The notes beneath the pieces are model-generated. The model had not been told where the DNA came from, ran no database searches, and worked only from the letters and a program-made list of their open reading frames with translations. This document shows positions 19,730-27,815 of a stretch of DNA of 64,000 nt, piece after piece. The stretch's first letter is position 1. Each line of letters starts with the position of its first letter. The stretch is from assembly GCA_945952225.1 (NCBI GenBank), contig CAMFHP010000030.1:1-64000 (forward strand), read 5' to 3'. The DNA is from an uncultured Myxococcaceae bacterium. Lineage in GTDB: Bacteria; Myxococcota_A; Polyangia; Polyangiales; Ga0077539. The position numbers were made by a program, and so were the translations under genes.

Positions 19730-21790
19730 TCAGCGCAGAAACGCCAGCGCAAACACCACCACCACGAAGACCACGATCCCGGCCACCGCGGCGGTCCACG
19801 GAGGCGTCGGGCGCGGCGCATCGAGCGGCAGCATCGGCCGGATGACGAAGGGTGCCTCAGGAGAATGCGCGGGCACCACTGGGGTTGTTGTACCCACCGG
19901 CAGCGTCGCATCGGTCACCGCACTCCCCATCGCGAGCCCCGGGTGCACGGGCGGCGCGAGCGGCGCGAAGGGCGTCAACGCATCGCGCCGCGTCGGCGGC
20001 GGAAGGGTCATCGGACGCGGCGTCAGCGGCAGCGTCTCGGGTGACAGCGCGAAGGGGTCGAAGGGCAGCGCGAGGGGCTCCACCGCGGGCGTCGCGAGGG
20101 CCACGGGGGCGGGCGCGACGGAGCGGGTGGGCGGGGGCATCGTGCGCGGTCGCGGGGCCGTGGGCTCGGGCTCGTCGACGGCTTCGAAGGCCGCGCGCAA
20201 CACGTCGGCGCCGGGCCTCGCCGACGGCGGACGGAGCGTGCTCTGGGGCAGCAGCGTGGGGGCGTCGTCGGCGGGCAGCGCGAGGGGCGTGAGGCGCTGT
20301 GTGGTGTCGGCGTGCGCGGGGGACTCCCCGGGGGGGGTGGGCGCGTGCGGCGCGTCGGCTTCGAGGGTGATGTCGTCGTCGAGGCGCGGCGCAGACTCTT
20401 CGAGCGTGACGTCCGAGACCAGCGGGTTCGAACGTCGCGCGGTGTTGTCGCGCAGCGGCGCCGCCGGGAGGTGATCGCCGTGGAGCGAGTCCGTTCGCTC
20501 GCGCACCGCGGCCTCGCTCACGAAGGAGACCCGGGGCTTCGGCGTCTCTGCCGCGCGCACCTCGACGAGCGCCTCCGGGGACGCGTTGATCTCCGTGTGC
20601 TCCGCGTCGCCGAGAAAGCTCGCGCGCGCCGTGAAGACCTCGGGCGACACCTCCGTGCGCTCGTCGACGTCGAGAAAGCTCGCGCGCGCGGCGGGCACCG
20701 GCGCCGACGGACGCAGCGTGGGCGCCGCCACGGGCAACACCACGGGCGCAGGCTTCGGTGTGGGCGACGGGGGCGGCGGTGGTGGCGGTGGCGGTGATGG
20801 TGGCGGTGGTGGCGGTGGTGGCGGTGGTGGCGGTGCTTCGACGGCGGCGGGCTTCGTCGCGGGAGCCTGCGCGCTGACGTGCACCACGCGGGCGCGCGGC
20901 GCAGGGCGCACCGAGGGACGCGGCGGCGCATCGCCCCCCGGGGGTGGTGGCACCGGACGCACCTCGCTGCGCGCGGGTTCGGACTTCAGCTCCCGCGGCG
21001 ACCACGAGACCGAGCGCAGCAGCTCGCGCACCTTCGCGGGCGAGGCGGGGCGCACGTCGGCGTCGGGCGAGAGGCACACGCGGGCGACGTTCCAGAGCGA
21101 GGGATCGACCTCGGGGCGCGCGCTGGTGAGACGCATCGCGAGCGACGCGGGCGCGTGACCCGGCGCAGGCGTGAAGCCCGCGAGGAGCTCCACGAGCAGC
21201 ACGCCGAGTCCGTACACGTCGTCGCGCGGCATCGGCCCCACCGGGAGCGCATCGGGCGGACGCACCGTGCCCTCGGCCTCCTCCGCGAGCGTGAGCACCC
21301 CGAGGTCGCCGAGCGCGGTCACGAGCTGCACCTCACCGCGACGCTCCACGGTCACGCTGTCGATCAGCGCGCCGCCGTGGAGCAGCGGGTACTCGGGGTT
21401 CGCACCGTGCGCCGCGGCGAGCGCCTGCGTGACCTGCTCCATCACCGCCCGCGCATCGCGCAACGGAACCGGGCCCGGCGTCGCCCACGCGCGAAGCACA
21501 CGCCCCCCGGGGATCGCCGTGGCCACCCACGCGGGATCACGCTCCGTCGCCGCGCCGACGGCGATCACCTCGACGGCGTGCGGATGGCCGAACTCGCCGA
21601 GCGCGCGCAGCACCCCCGCGCGATCATCGTCGGAGATGCGCTCCCGCGGAGGCACGAGCAGCGTGAGGTGCACGGTCTCGCCGCGCTCGTCGGTGGCCCG
21701 CCAGCGCTGCCCCGCGAGGGCGTTCGACACGGGCGCCACGAGCGTGAAGCGCCCGTCGATCTGCTGCCCGACTTCGTACGAAGGCTCCAT
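19730..21790 (-). CDS. Membrane-anchored Ser/Thr pseudokinase in the T6SS operon
   Basis: A 686-residue protein (numbered from the ATG at 21790; a GTG 21 bases upstream is an alternative start). Residues 10-285 follow the Hanks kinase fold. However, there is no GxGxxG loop, the ATP-site Lys is Thr43 (VHLTLL), and the HRD catalytic loop is HGG (138-140). A DLG at 162-164 and the subdomain IX DDVYGLGVLLVELLAG remain. It is therefore very probably catalytically dead. A long Pro/Ala-rich linker with a polyproline run follows, and the protein ends in one membrane helix, AAVAGIVVFVVVVFALAFL. The kinase-like domain would be cytoplasmic. It lies between the poly-Gly protein and VgrG genes. Role unknown: binding a phospho-partner or regulating secretion is conceivable. 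Confidence 0.85.
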   Translation of the reverse strand: MEPSYEVGQQIDGRFTLVAPVSNALAGQRWRATDERGETVHLTLLVPPRERISDDDRAGVLRALGEFGHPHAVEVIAVGAATERDPAWVATAIPGGRVLRAWATPGPVPLRDARAVMEQVTQALAAAHGANPEYPLLHGGALIDSVTVERRGEVQLVTALGDLGVLTLAEEAEGTVRPPDALPVGPMPRDDVYGLGVLLVELLAGFTPAPGHAPASLAMRLTSARPEVDPSLWNVARVCLSPDADVRPASPAKVRELLRSVSWSPRELKSEPARSEVRPVPPPPGGDAPPRPSVRPAPRARVVHVSAQAPATKPAAVEAPPPPPPPPPPPPSPPPPPPPPPSPTPKPAPVVLPVAAPTLRPSAPVPAARASFLDVDERTEVSPEVFTARASFLGDAEHTEINASPEALVEVRAAETPKPRVSFVSEAAVRERTDSLHGDHLPAAPLRDNTARRSNPLVSDVTLEESAPRLDDDITLEADAPHAPTPPGESPAHADTTQRLTPLALPADDAPTLLPQSTLRPPSARPGADVLRAAFEAVDEPEPTAPRPRTMPPPTRSVAPAPVALATPAVEPLALPFDPFALSPETLPLTPRPMTLPPPTRRDALTPFAPLAPPVHPGLAMGSAVTDATLPVGTTTPVVPAHSPEAPFVIRPMLPLDAPRPTPPWTAAVAGIVVFVVVVFALAFLR
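20769..20834. repeat. Low-complexity GGCGGT/GGTGGC tract encoding polyproline
   Basis: A run of triplets on the plus strand that encodes about 20 prolines with one Ser interruption in the linker of the pseudokinase. Such tracts can slip during replication, so linker length may vary between isolates. Confidence 0.9.
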
Positions 21791-21856
21791 GCGCGTGGGG
21801 TTCTCTCGCACTGGATCACGGCGCCGCGCGCGGGGTCAATCGCGCCGTCCCCGCCG

Positions 21857-22630
21857 TCAGCCGCGCACCTTCGCGCCGTCGGTGCCGGGCTTGATCTTCT
21901 GCATCAACTGCAGCGCCTGCTGAAACACCCCGAGCACCTGCTGGAGCATCTGGAGCACCGGTCCGCTCGCGCCCTGCATCCGCGCGAGAGTCTGCGCTGC
22001 ATCGAGGGCCTGCGTGGATTGCACCGGCGAGGGCAGCGCGCCCGCGAGCCGCGAGATGTCGGCCTGCGCCGCGTCGAGGTCGAGCTGGTGCACCGAGCGG
22101 CTGTGCGCCTGGAGCCCCACGGCCCGCGACACGATCGCATCGGTGGTCGTGCGCACCGCGCGCGAGAGGTCGTCGGGCGGTCCCTCCAGCGTCGACGCCC
22201 CGGGACGCAACGACGCCCCGAGCGCCGTGAGCCGCGACGCGAGCTGCGAGAGGTCGCCCACACCCTGCGAGAGGTCGGGCGCAGCGCCCGTGAGCGCCCC
22301 GGCGAGGCCCGCGGGAGAACCATCCCGCAGCGCGCCCGTGAGCGCCCCGGGAAGGGCCGCCGCGAGCCCGCCCGACGTGTCTCCCCCACCGCCCCCCGAA
22401 GGCCGCGCAGCACCGCCTCCTGCGCCGCCGCCACCGCCGCCACCCCCTCCCCCGCCCCCGCCCTTCGCGAGCCCCAGGATCTGCTGCACGAGGCCGCTGA
22501 GGCCCTGCCACGCGGAGACCATCTGCTGGAGCCCCTGCGACATCGTCACGAGGGGATTGGCCATGTCGGGCGGGCTCTTCGAAGCGGGGCCCTGTCCCAC
22601 CATGCGACCGATCGTGTTGCCCTTCGCCAT
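21857..22630 (-). CDS. Poly-glycine linker protein with amphipathic helices, T6SS operon
   Basis: A 257-residue protein of unknown function. The first 45 residues are helical, with MVSAWQGLSGLVQQILGLAK. A run of thirteen glycines and a Gly/Ala-rich linker lead to a second helical half rich in Ala, Gln and Leu, ending in QQVLGVFQQALQLMQKIKPG. It has no signal peptide and no known motif. GGAGGAGG lies close upstream of the ATG at 22630. The gene starts 19 bases after the ankyrin gene stop. The operon position implies a role with the effector or VgrG. A second effector, a scaffold or a chaperone are all possible. Confidence 0.75.
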   Translation of the reverse strand: MAKGNTIGRMVGQGPASKSPPDMANPLVTMSQGLQQMVSAWQGLSGLVQQILGLAKGGGGGGGGGGGGGAGGGAARPSGGGGGDTSGGLAAALPGALTGALRDGSPAGLAGALTGAAPDLSQGVGDLSQLASRLTALGASLRPGASTLEGPPDDLSRAVRTTTDAIVSRAVGLQAHSRSVHQLDLDAAQADISRLAGALPSPVQSTQALDAAQTLARMQGASGPVLQMLQQVLGVFQQALQLMQKIKPGTDGAKVRG

Positions 22631-22649
22631 GCGAGTGCCTCCTCCGCGG

Positions 22650-23399
22650 TCAGCGCGTGTGTCCGATGGGAACGATGGGCTCGACGCCCGCGTCACGCAG
22701 CGCCTCACGCTCCGTCGCGGGGTCGGCGGGCGGCCACGCGAAGCGCCCCGTGGCGAGCAGCGCGTCGCGGATCGCTTCGAGCTTCATGCGTGCGCGCGAG
22801 CCCTCGCGCTGCCGCCCGTGAATCTGTTGGAGCACCCACAGAAATGACTCGCCGCGGAGGTTCACCGCGTGGCCGTCGGCGCCGCGCGCGAGGAGCTCTT
22901 CCACCACGTCGAGCTCCATCGCACGCAGCGCGTGGGTGATGGCCGGGGTGCCGAGCGTGTCGCGTCCGTCGAGGTCGGCGCCGCGCGCGAGGAGCATGCG
23001 CATCACCGCCGCGGAGCGCTCCATCGCGCAGTACGACAGCGGCGGGGTGTAGCCCCCGACGCGCGCATCGACGGTCACGCCGCCATCGAGAAACGCCGCC
23101 GCAAACGCCGGATCGGGCATCAGCAGCACCGCTCCCCAGAGCGACCCCATGTCGGCCACGGGCTGGTGCACGTCGGCGCCCGCGCGCACGAGGGCGCTCA
23201 CGATGGCGAGGCGCTGCGGATCGCGGTCCGACGCGGCCATGAGCGCGTAGGCGAGCAGGGTGATCCCCTGGGCCCCCGGGGTGTTGAGGTCGGTGTGCGG
23301 CGCGCGGGCTTGCACCGTCGCGAGGTCGCCGTCGCGAATGGCGCGCGCGAGCGCGAGCGGGTCACCGAGAAAGTGGGCTTCGGGCGCGGGAGCGGTCAC
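22650..23399 (-). CDS. Ankyrin-repeat protein, probable immunity protein of the lipase effector
   Basis: A 249-residue protein with about five ankyrin repeats. Clear copies include ALVRAGADVHQPVADMGSLW, MLLARGADLDGRDTLGTPAI and ELLARGADGHAVNLRGESFL. The start is GTG at 23399 with GAGG seven bases upstream. It begins 37 bases after the effector stop on the same strand. Genes in this slot directly after a PAAR-type toxin usually encode the cognate immunity protein, and ankyrin proteins are known in that role in some lipase pairs. No signal peptide is seen, so it would act in the cytoplasm; most immunity proteins against phospholipase effectors are periplasmic, so this point is uncertain. Confidence 0.85.
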   Translation of the reverse strand: MTAPAPEAHFLGDPLALARAIRDGDLATVQARAPHTDLNTPGAQGITLLAYALMAASDRDPQRLAIVSALVRAGADVHQPVADMGSLWGAVLLMPDPAFAAAFLDGGVTVDARVGGYTPPLSYCAMERSAAVMRMLLARGADLDGRDTLGTPAITHALRAMELDVVEELLARGADGHAVNLRGESFLWVLQQIHGRQREGSRARMKLEAIRDALLATGRFAWPPADPATEREALRDAGVEPIVPIGHTR

Positions 23400-23436
23400 G
23401 GCATGGCCTCGGGGGTTCGTCGCGTTCGTCGGGTCG

Positions 23437-24666
23437 TCAGCACTTCTTGCCCGTGCTGTCGGCGATCTTCTTCTGGTCTTCGGTCTTCTGCTTCTCGATG
23501 CCGTTCTTCACATCGCCCATGAGGTGCCGTCGCACGGGGTCGATGCTCGTCGCGGGCAGCGCGTGCCGCGCGCCGATCGCGTCGGGCGCCATCGCCGACA
23601 CGCCGATCTTCGCGAGCGCGCCCCAGATGCCACCCACCTGGTAGGCCGCGAGCGTGCCCTTCCAGCCCTGCTCCTGCACGCCGGTGAGCACCTCGCCGTC
23701 GACCTGGTACGCGTCGAGGTTCGCGCCGCGGTCGGTGCCGCCGTAGCGGGTCACGGTGTTGCTGTTGAGCCCCGCGGCGTTGAAGGTCGTGCCCGTGCCG
23801 CCGCCCGCGCTCGCCGCCGCCGACGCGAGGCCGCCGCCGAGCGAGTGGCCCGTGTAGTCGACGCTGTCGCCGAGGGTGTTTCCGAGGCGAACGGCGTTCT
23901 GGTAGTAGGGCGACTCGAAGTTGAGCCCCTGGCGAAAGTTCTGGCCCCAGTCGGCGCCCTCCTGCGTGCCGCGAAAGCCGAGCGTCGGGCGCATGTCGTT
24001 GCCGAACACGTTGGGGTCGGGCTCGTAGAGCCGCGTGGCGCCGGGGCGGCTGTCGTCGAGGTCCTGCGGGGTGACGCCGTAGCGCTTGAGGGCCTCGGGG
24101 TCGCCGGAGATGTCCTTCCACCCCGTGGGCGCGGGCTTCGAAGGGTCGTACGCGTGGTCCGAGAGCGACGCGCGCTCCGCCGCGGTGATGTTCTTGTCGA
24201 AGCGGTTCGCGGCCTCGCGCACCTTGGGGTCCTTGCTCTTCTTGCCCTCTTCGACCTGCTCCTTGCGGCACTCGTAGCGCTTCTTCTTCTGCTCGGCCTC
24301 GTCGTTCTGCTTCGGGCCGTTCATCTCGACCTTGTCGTCGACGCGCACGACCTTCTGGCCGTTGACGTTCACGTTCGACGAGTGCTCGACGTTCCACGCC
24401 TGCTCGCCGACGGTGCCGCTCTTGATGCCCTTCGCGGTGCCGGGCTCGTCGCCCTTCGTCACCGGCATCACGGTCTTGTCGTCTTTGTGGGCGCGGTTGT
24501 CGTTGAACTTCACATCGCCGCTCACGCCCTTCGCGATGTTCATCTCCGACACGACCTGGTAGGGCACCGGCGGCGTGCTGCTGCCCATCGGCGTCTTGCA
24601 CACGTCGGGCAGCGTGCAGACCGCTTTGTACCCGTCCTCTTTGCGCGATCCGACGTTCTCGGCCAT
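23437..24666 (-). CDS. T6SS effector: PAAR-like (DUF4150) domain fused to class 3 lipase
   Basis: A 409-residue two-domain effector. The N-terminus (residues 1 to about 125) has LPDVCKTPMG, TPPVPYQVV and KVVRVDDKVEMNG, the pattern of the DUF4150 PAAR-like domain that caps VgrG. A charged, Lys-rich linker (about 130-165) follows. The C-terminal domain has the lipase elbow GHSLGGG with nucleophile Ser275, preceded by LGFRGTQ as in class 3 lipases. A late Asp-His pair near TSIDPVRRH could complete the triad. The predicted activity is phospholipid hydrolysis in a rival cell. AAGGAGG overlaps the stop of the upstream DUF2169 gene. The ankyrin gene follows. Confidence 0.88.
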   Translation of the reverse strand: MAENVGSRKEDGYKAVCTLPDVCKTPMGSSTPPVPYQVVSEMNIAKGVSGDVKFNDNRAHKDDKTVMPVTKGDEPGTAKGIKSGTVGEQAWNVEHSSNVNVNGQKVVRVDDKVEMNGPKQNDEAEQKKKRYECRKEQVEEGKKSKDPKVREAANRFDKNITAAERASLSDHAYDPSKPAPTGWKDISGDPEALKRYGVTPQDLDDSRPGATRLYEPDPNVFGNDMRPTLGFRGTQEGADWGQNFRQGLNFESPYYQNAVRLGNTLGDSVDYTGHSLGGGLASAAASAGGGTGTTFNAAGLNSNTVTRYGGTDRGANLDAYQVDGEVLTGVQEQGWKGTLAAYQVGGIWGALAKIGVSAMAPDAIGARHALPATSIDPVRRHLMGDVKNGIEKQKTEDQKKIADSTGKKC

Positions 24667-24674
24667 GGCGGTCT

Positions 24675-25904
24675 CTAGGCCTCCTTGATGCGGAGCAGGG
24701 GCGCGTGGGGGTCGACTTCGAAGCGCGCTTCGAGCGCGGCGGGCGCGAGCGCGCGGGGCACCATCACGCGCCACAGACAGGTCACCGTGAGCCCCTCGGC
24801 GTCGACGTCGACGGTGTCGAGCACGGCGGGCACGGGCACCGGGAGCCCCTGGAGCCACGCCATCACAAAGGCCCGGTGCGGCGGCAGCTCGAACGACAGC
24901 ACACCCCCGGGGGCCACCGTCACGTCGGCGAGGTGCGTGAGCGTCACCGCGAGCCCCCGCCCCGGCCACGGAATCTGCTGATCCGTCGGCGCGCCGTTCC
25001 AGTACGCGAAGGAGAAATCGTCGGGCAGAAACGGGTGCCGCGCGGCCACCCACGCGTCGTCGTAGGTGCCCGCGTGCTGGAGCCGCGGCGTCCACGCGCG
25101 ACCGACCCACCCGAAGCCCGCAGGCGTCGCGCCGTAGTCACCCGCGAGCGCAGCCATCGCGCGCGCATCGACCGCGTGCTTCGGATGCTCGGCCACACAC
25201 AGGTCACGCACCGGCGCGTCGGGAGGCTCCACCTGCGGCGCGGCGAGGTGCGCGGGCTGCTCGATGCCCGCAGCGTCGAGCGCTTCGAAGTGCCGCCGCT
25301 CGATCCATCCCGCGCCCAGCGGGTTCGTGAAGCACACCTCGTGGAGCAGCTCGCGCCCCCCGTCGACGCGCGCATCGACCACGCGCGAACGTCCGCCGAA
25401 GGCCGCCTCCCAGCGCATCGGAACGCGCGTCGCGGGCTGCGGCTCGGTGAGCGTCCAACGGTCGCCGTCGCGCACGAACCACCGGGGGCCGCACACGGTG
25501 AGGGTCTTGTCGACGAGCACGCCGCGCGGGGCGTCGTCGGGGTCCGAGGGCTGCGGGTCCGTGGGGGTCTCGACGCGGAGGTTCACGCTCCACCGCGCGG
25601 AAGCTTCTCCCTGCGGTGCATGGGCCGTGGCGCGCACCACCACGTCGCAGCGGGGCTTGAAGGGCGCGAGGTCGCTCTCGGCGCGCACGCTCGACGTGTG
25701 CGCGTCGCCCTCGTACACGTCGCTCGTCACGAGCGCGTTGCGGTCGTCGCCGGTGAGCACCTCGCAGCGGTGTGTGCGACCGCCGTGGGGGTCGGCCACG
25801 AGGCGGTACACCACGCGCGTCACGACGACGTGGTGCTCGCGCTGGTGCACGTCGTAGGCGGAGAACGCGAGCGACTCGAAGGGGGTGAGGTTGCGAAACT
25901 CCAC
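24675..25904 (-). CDS. DUF2169 family T6SS adaptor/chaperone
   Basis: A 409-residue soluble beta-rich protein. N-terminal NLTPFESLAF and the segments APFKPRCDVVV and WEAAFGG match DUF2169. In other bacteria this family is found beside DUF4150-type effectors and is needed to load or stabilise them. It is the first gene of the operon, starting at GTG 25904, and it ends eight bases before the PAAR-lipase start. That tight pairing supports a dedicated adaptor role for the lipase effector. The region upstream carries two inverted repeats (25944-25964 and 26023-26042) that could control the operon. Confidence 0.87.
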   Translation of the reverse strand: MEFRNLTPFESLAFSAYDVHQREHHVVVTRVVYRLVADPHGGRTHRCEVLTGDDRNALVTSDVYEGDAHTSSVRAESDLAPFKPRCDVVVRATAHAPQGEASARWSVNLRVETPTDPQPSDPDDAPRGVLVDKTLTVCGPRWFVRDGDRWTLTEPQPATRVPMRWEAAFGGRSRVVDARVDGGRELLHEVCFTNPLGAGWIERRHFEALDAAGIEQPAHLAAPQVEPPDAPVRDLCVAEHPKHAVDARAMAALAGDYGATPAGFGWVGRAWTPRLQHAGTYDDAWVAARHPFLPDDFSFAYWNGAPTDQQIPWPGRGLAVTLTHLADVTVAPGGVLSFELPPHRAFVMAWLQGLPVPVPAVLDTVDVDAEGLTVTCLWRVMVPRALAPAALEARFEVDPHAPLLRIKEA

Positions 25905-25943
25905 AGCACTTTGAAGCTACCTGCGCGGTCTCTCCGGGCGGAA

Positions 25944-25964
25944 GTGGGAGAACACTCCTCCCAC
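25944..25964. promoter_or_regulatory. Inverted repeat in the leader of the T6SS operon
   Basis: GTGGGAG and CTCCCAC are perfect complements around a 7-base loop, 40 bases upstream of the DUF2169 start. It could be an operator or an RNA hairpin that hides or spaces the 5' leader. No function is demonstrated. Confidence 0.45.
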
Positions 25965-26022
25965 GTGCGGGGGCGCGGTGACCAGGTGCCGGGAGCGGTG
26001 GGGGAGACGGGGGGTGTGCGGG

Positions 26023-26042
26023 TTGTCCGACCGGTCGGACAA
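26023..26042. promoter_or_regulatory. Perfect 20-bp palindrome upstream of the T6SS operon
   Basis: TTGTCCGACCGGTCGGACAA reads the same on both strands with no central spacer. It sits 119 bases upstream of the DUF2169 start and 63 bases beyond the stop of the preceding lipoprotein gene. There is no T-run on either side, so an operator for a dimeric repressor (TetR-like size) is more likely than a terminator. Confidence 0.6.
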
Positions 26043-26104
26043 ATCACGTTTCTCGGGCAAACAAGGGGTATTTCGTCAGGGCACCCCCCACCCAGGTCGG
26101 GCGT

Positions 26105-27043
26105 TCAGTACCAGCGTCGCGCGGGGGGCGGCGGGGCGAATCCGTTGGGAAAGGGATTGGCCCGCTCGCGGAGTTCGAGCTCGTTCTGTTCGAGGTCGAG
26201 CACGGCCCCGCGTTCGGCGAAGAGGGCCACGCCGATGACCCCGACGTTGCGCGCGTCGCCCTGCTGCGCGGCGTACGAGTCGCCCACGGAGCCGAAGCGA
26301 AACGCCGCCACCGCGTCGAGGCTCTGGCGAAACCCGTCGATCTCGACGCGCCCGTACGCCGGGAGGATGTACCCGCGCTCGCCCATGCTCGCGGGCCTGC
26401 CGCGAATGACGTCGAGGCCGTCGACGGAGACCACGGTCTCGAAGCGCTGCGGCGTGGCGTTCTCGATCACGATGCTGTAGCGCTGCCCCGCGTTGCCGAG
26501 CACGTACACCGTGTCGCCCGCGAAGTACCCCGGCAGCGGAGAGCCGTACTCGTCGCGCAGCGAGACGCGCACGCCGTCGGCGTGGATGCCCACCCAGGGG
26601 CGCGAGGCGTTGTGCGTGACGGCCTGCATCGCGGCGAGGTGCGCGTCGTTGTAGTGGATCGCGGCGACGTCGACGGGGCGCGACGAGGCCCGCACGAAGG
26701 CGCCGTACGACATGGGCGAGCGGCGAGACTCGCCCCACTCGGTCGCGAGGCCCGGACGCACCGCGGGGGTCACGTTCACGGCGCCTCCCGAGGAGGGGGG
26801 CGGCGGCGCGGCGCGGTCGACGTAGCCGTCGGAGGGGGCGCGGGCGGTGACGTCGGCGGCGGGTCCACCCCCCTCTCCCCCGTAGCCGGTGGAGGTCGAC
26901 GCCGTGGACTCGGTGGTCACCGTGACGGGCGTCGAGGCGTAGCCCGGCGCGGGGGCGTAGGAGGGCGGCGCGGCGCGTCCCGCGGAGGTGCAGGCGGCGG
27001 CGGTGCTGAGGGCGACGAGCGCGAGCGCGAGGGTGGGCTTCAT
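26105..27043 (-). CDS. Exported (probable lipo-) protein of unknown function
   Basis: A 312-residue protein with an N-terminal signal MKPTLALALVALSTAAAC; Cys18 could be lipidated, although the -3 residue is Ala rather than Leu. A Pro/Ser/Thr-rich spacer follows (to about residue 95). The C-terminal domain is beta-rich and contains VGIHADGVRVSL, SIVIENATPQRFETVVSVDG and VGVIGVALFAERG. I recognise no enzyme motif. It is likely anchored in the envelope and folded outside the cytoplasm. It lies 60 bases downstream of another lipoprotein gene on the same strand. Confidence 0.78.
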   Translation of the reverse strand: MKPTLALALVALSTAAACTSAGRAAPPSYAPAPGYASTPVTVTTESTASTSTGYGGEGGGPAADVTARAPSDGYVDRAAPPPPSSGGAVNVTPAVRPGLATEWGESRRSPMSYGAFVRASSRPVDVAAIHYNDAHLAAMQAVTHNASRPWVGIHADGVRVSLRDEYGSPLPGYFAGDTVYVLGNAGQRYSIVIENATPQRFETVVSVDGLDVIRGRPASMGERGYILPAYGRVEIDGFRQSLDAVAAFRFGSVGDSYAAQQGDARNVGVIGVALFAERGAVLDLEQNELELRERANPFPNGFAPPPPARRWY

Positions 27044-27103
27044 GGCGTTCTCCGTGGGCGGTGGCGGTGCGGAGAACGCGGCGGGCGGGCGGTGCTTACA
27101 CGG

Positions 27104-27733
27104 TCACGAATCGCGTCCGCAGGGGAGCAGCGCGGCGTGGCTCACCATGCGCAGGGTGAACGGGTCGATGACCGCGGTGGCCCCGAGGTCGGCGCCGCGG
27201 ATGCCCACGAGCACCGCGTACCAGCCCTCGGTCCACGGGAGGAACACCACGTTTTCGTACGAGTGGAAGCCGAAGCCCGTGGCCGTGACCGTGCGGTGGT
27301 TGCCCGCGGGGCCCGTGACGTTGAGCGTTCCGCCGCGCGTCGAGGCGCGCCACCCGTGGCTCGCGAGGTCGGTGCGCTGAAACGGCCCCACGAGCTGCGG
27401 CTCATCGGGCACCGCGGTGGGCGCGTCGGCCACGCGCAGGGTCTCCACGCGGTTGCCGATGGGGTCGACCTCGTAGCAGACGGGCGATCCCCCCGACACG
27501 CCGCAGAGCTCGACGAGCGCGCCGCGGAGCTTCACGCGCGTGGCGCGAAAATCGTCGTTGAAGCAGTCGCGCCGCGCGTTGGTCGAGAGCGTCTGCGCGG
27601 GGAACGGCGGCCTGGCCCCCGGGGCACCTCCGTCGGCGGCGCGGGGCGCGCGGGGCGTCGGGGGGTTGTGCGGCGGGTCTTTGCAGCCCGCGAGCGCGAG
27701 GGCGGCGGTGAGCGTGCAGAGCGCGGTACGCAT
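27104..27733 (-). CDS. Small lipoprotein of unknown function
   Basis: A 209-residue protein with a clear lipoprotein signal: MRTALCTLTAALALAGC, lipobox LAGC with Cys17. A Pro-rich spacer precedes a domain containing paired cysteines (DCFNDDF and LCGVSGGSPVC) and TVTATGFGFHSYENVVFLPW. No family is recognised. ATG at 27733 places the signal at the N-terminus. It is divergent from the M16 protease gene across 82 bases. Confidence 0.82.
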   Translation of the reverse strand: MRTALCTLTAALALAGCKDPPHNPPTPRAPRAADGGAPGARPPFPAQTLSTNARRDCFNDDFRATRVKLRGALVELCGVSGGSPVCYEVDPIGNRVETLRVADAPTAVPDEPQLVGPFQRTDLASHGWRASTRGGTLNVTGPAGNHRTVTATGFGFHSYENVVFLPWTEGWYAVLVGIRGADLGATAVIDPFTLRMVSHAALLPCGRDS

Positions 27734-27815
27734 CGGTGCTGTGTGTAGACCGCCCGCGCGGCCCCACGCAACGCTTGTCGCGCGCCGTGAGAACAGACAC
27801 CCTCGCGGCCCTGCG

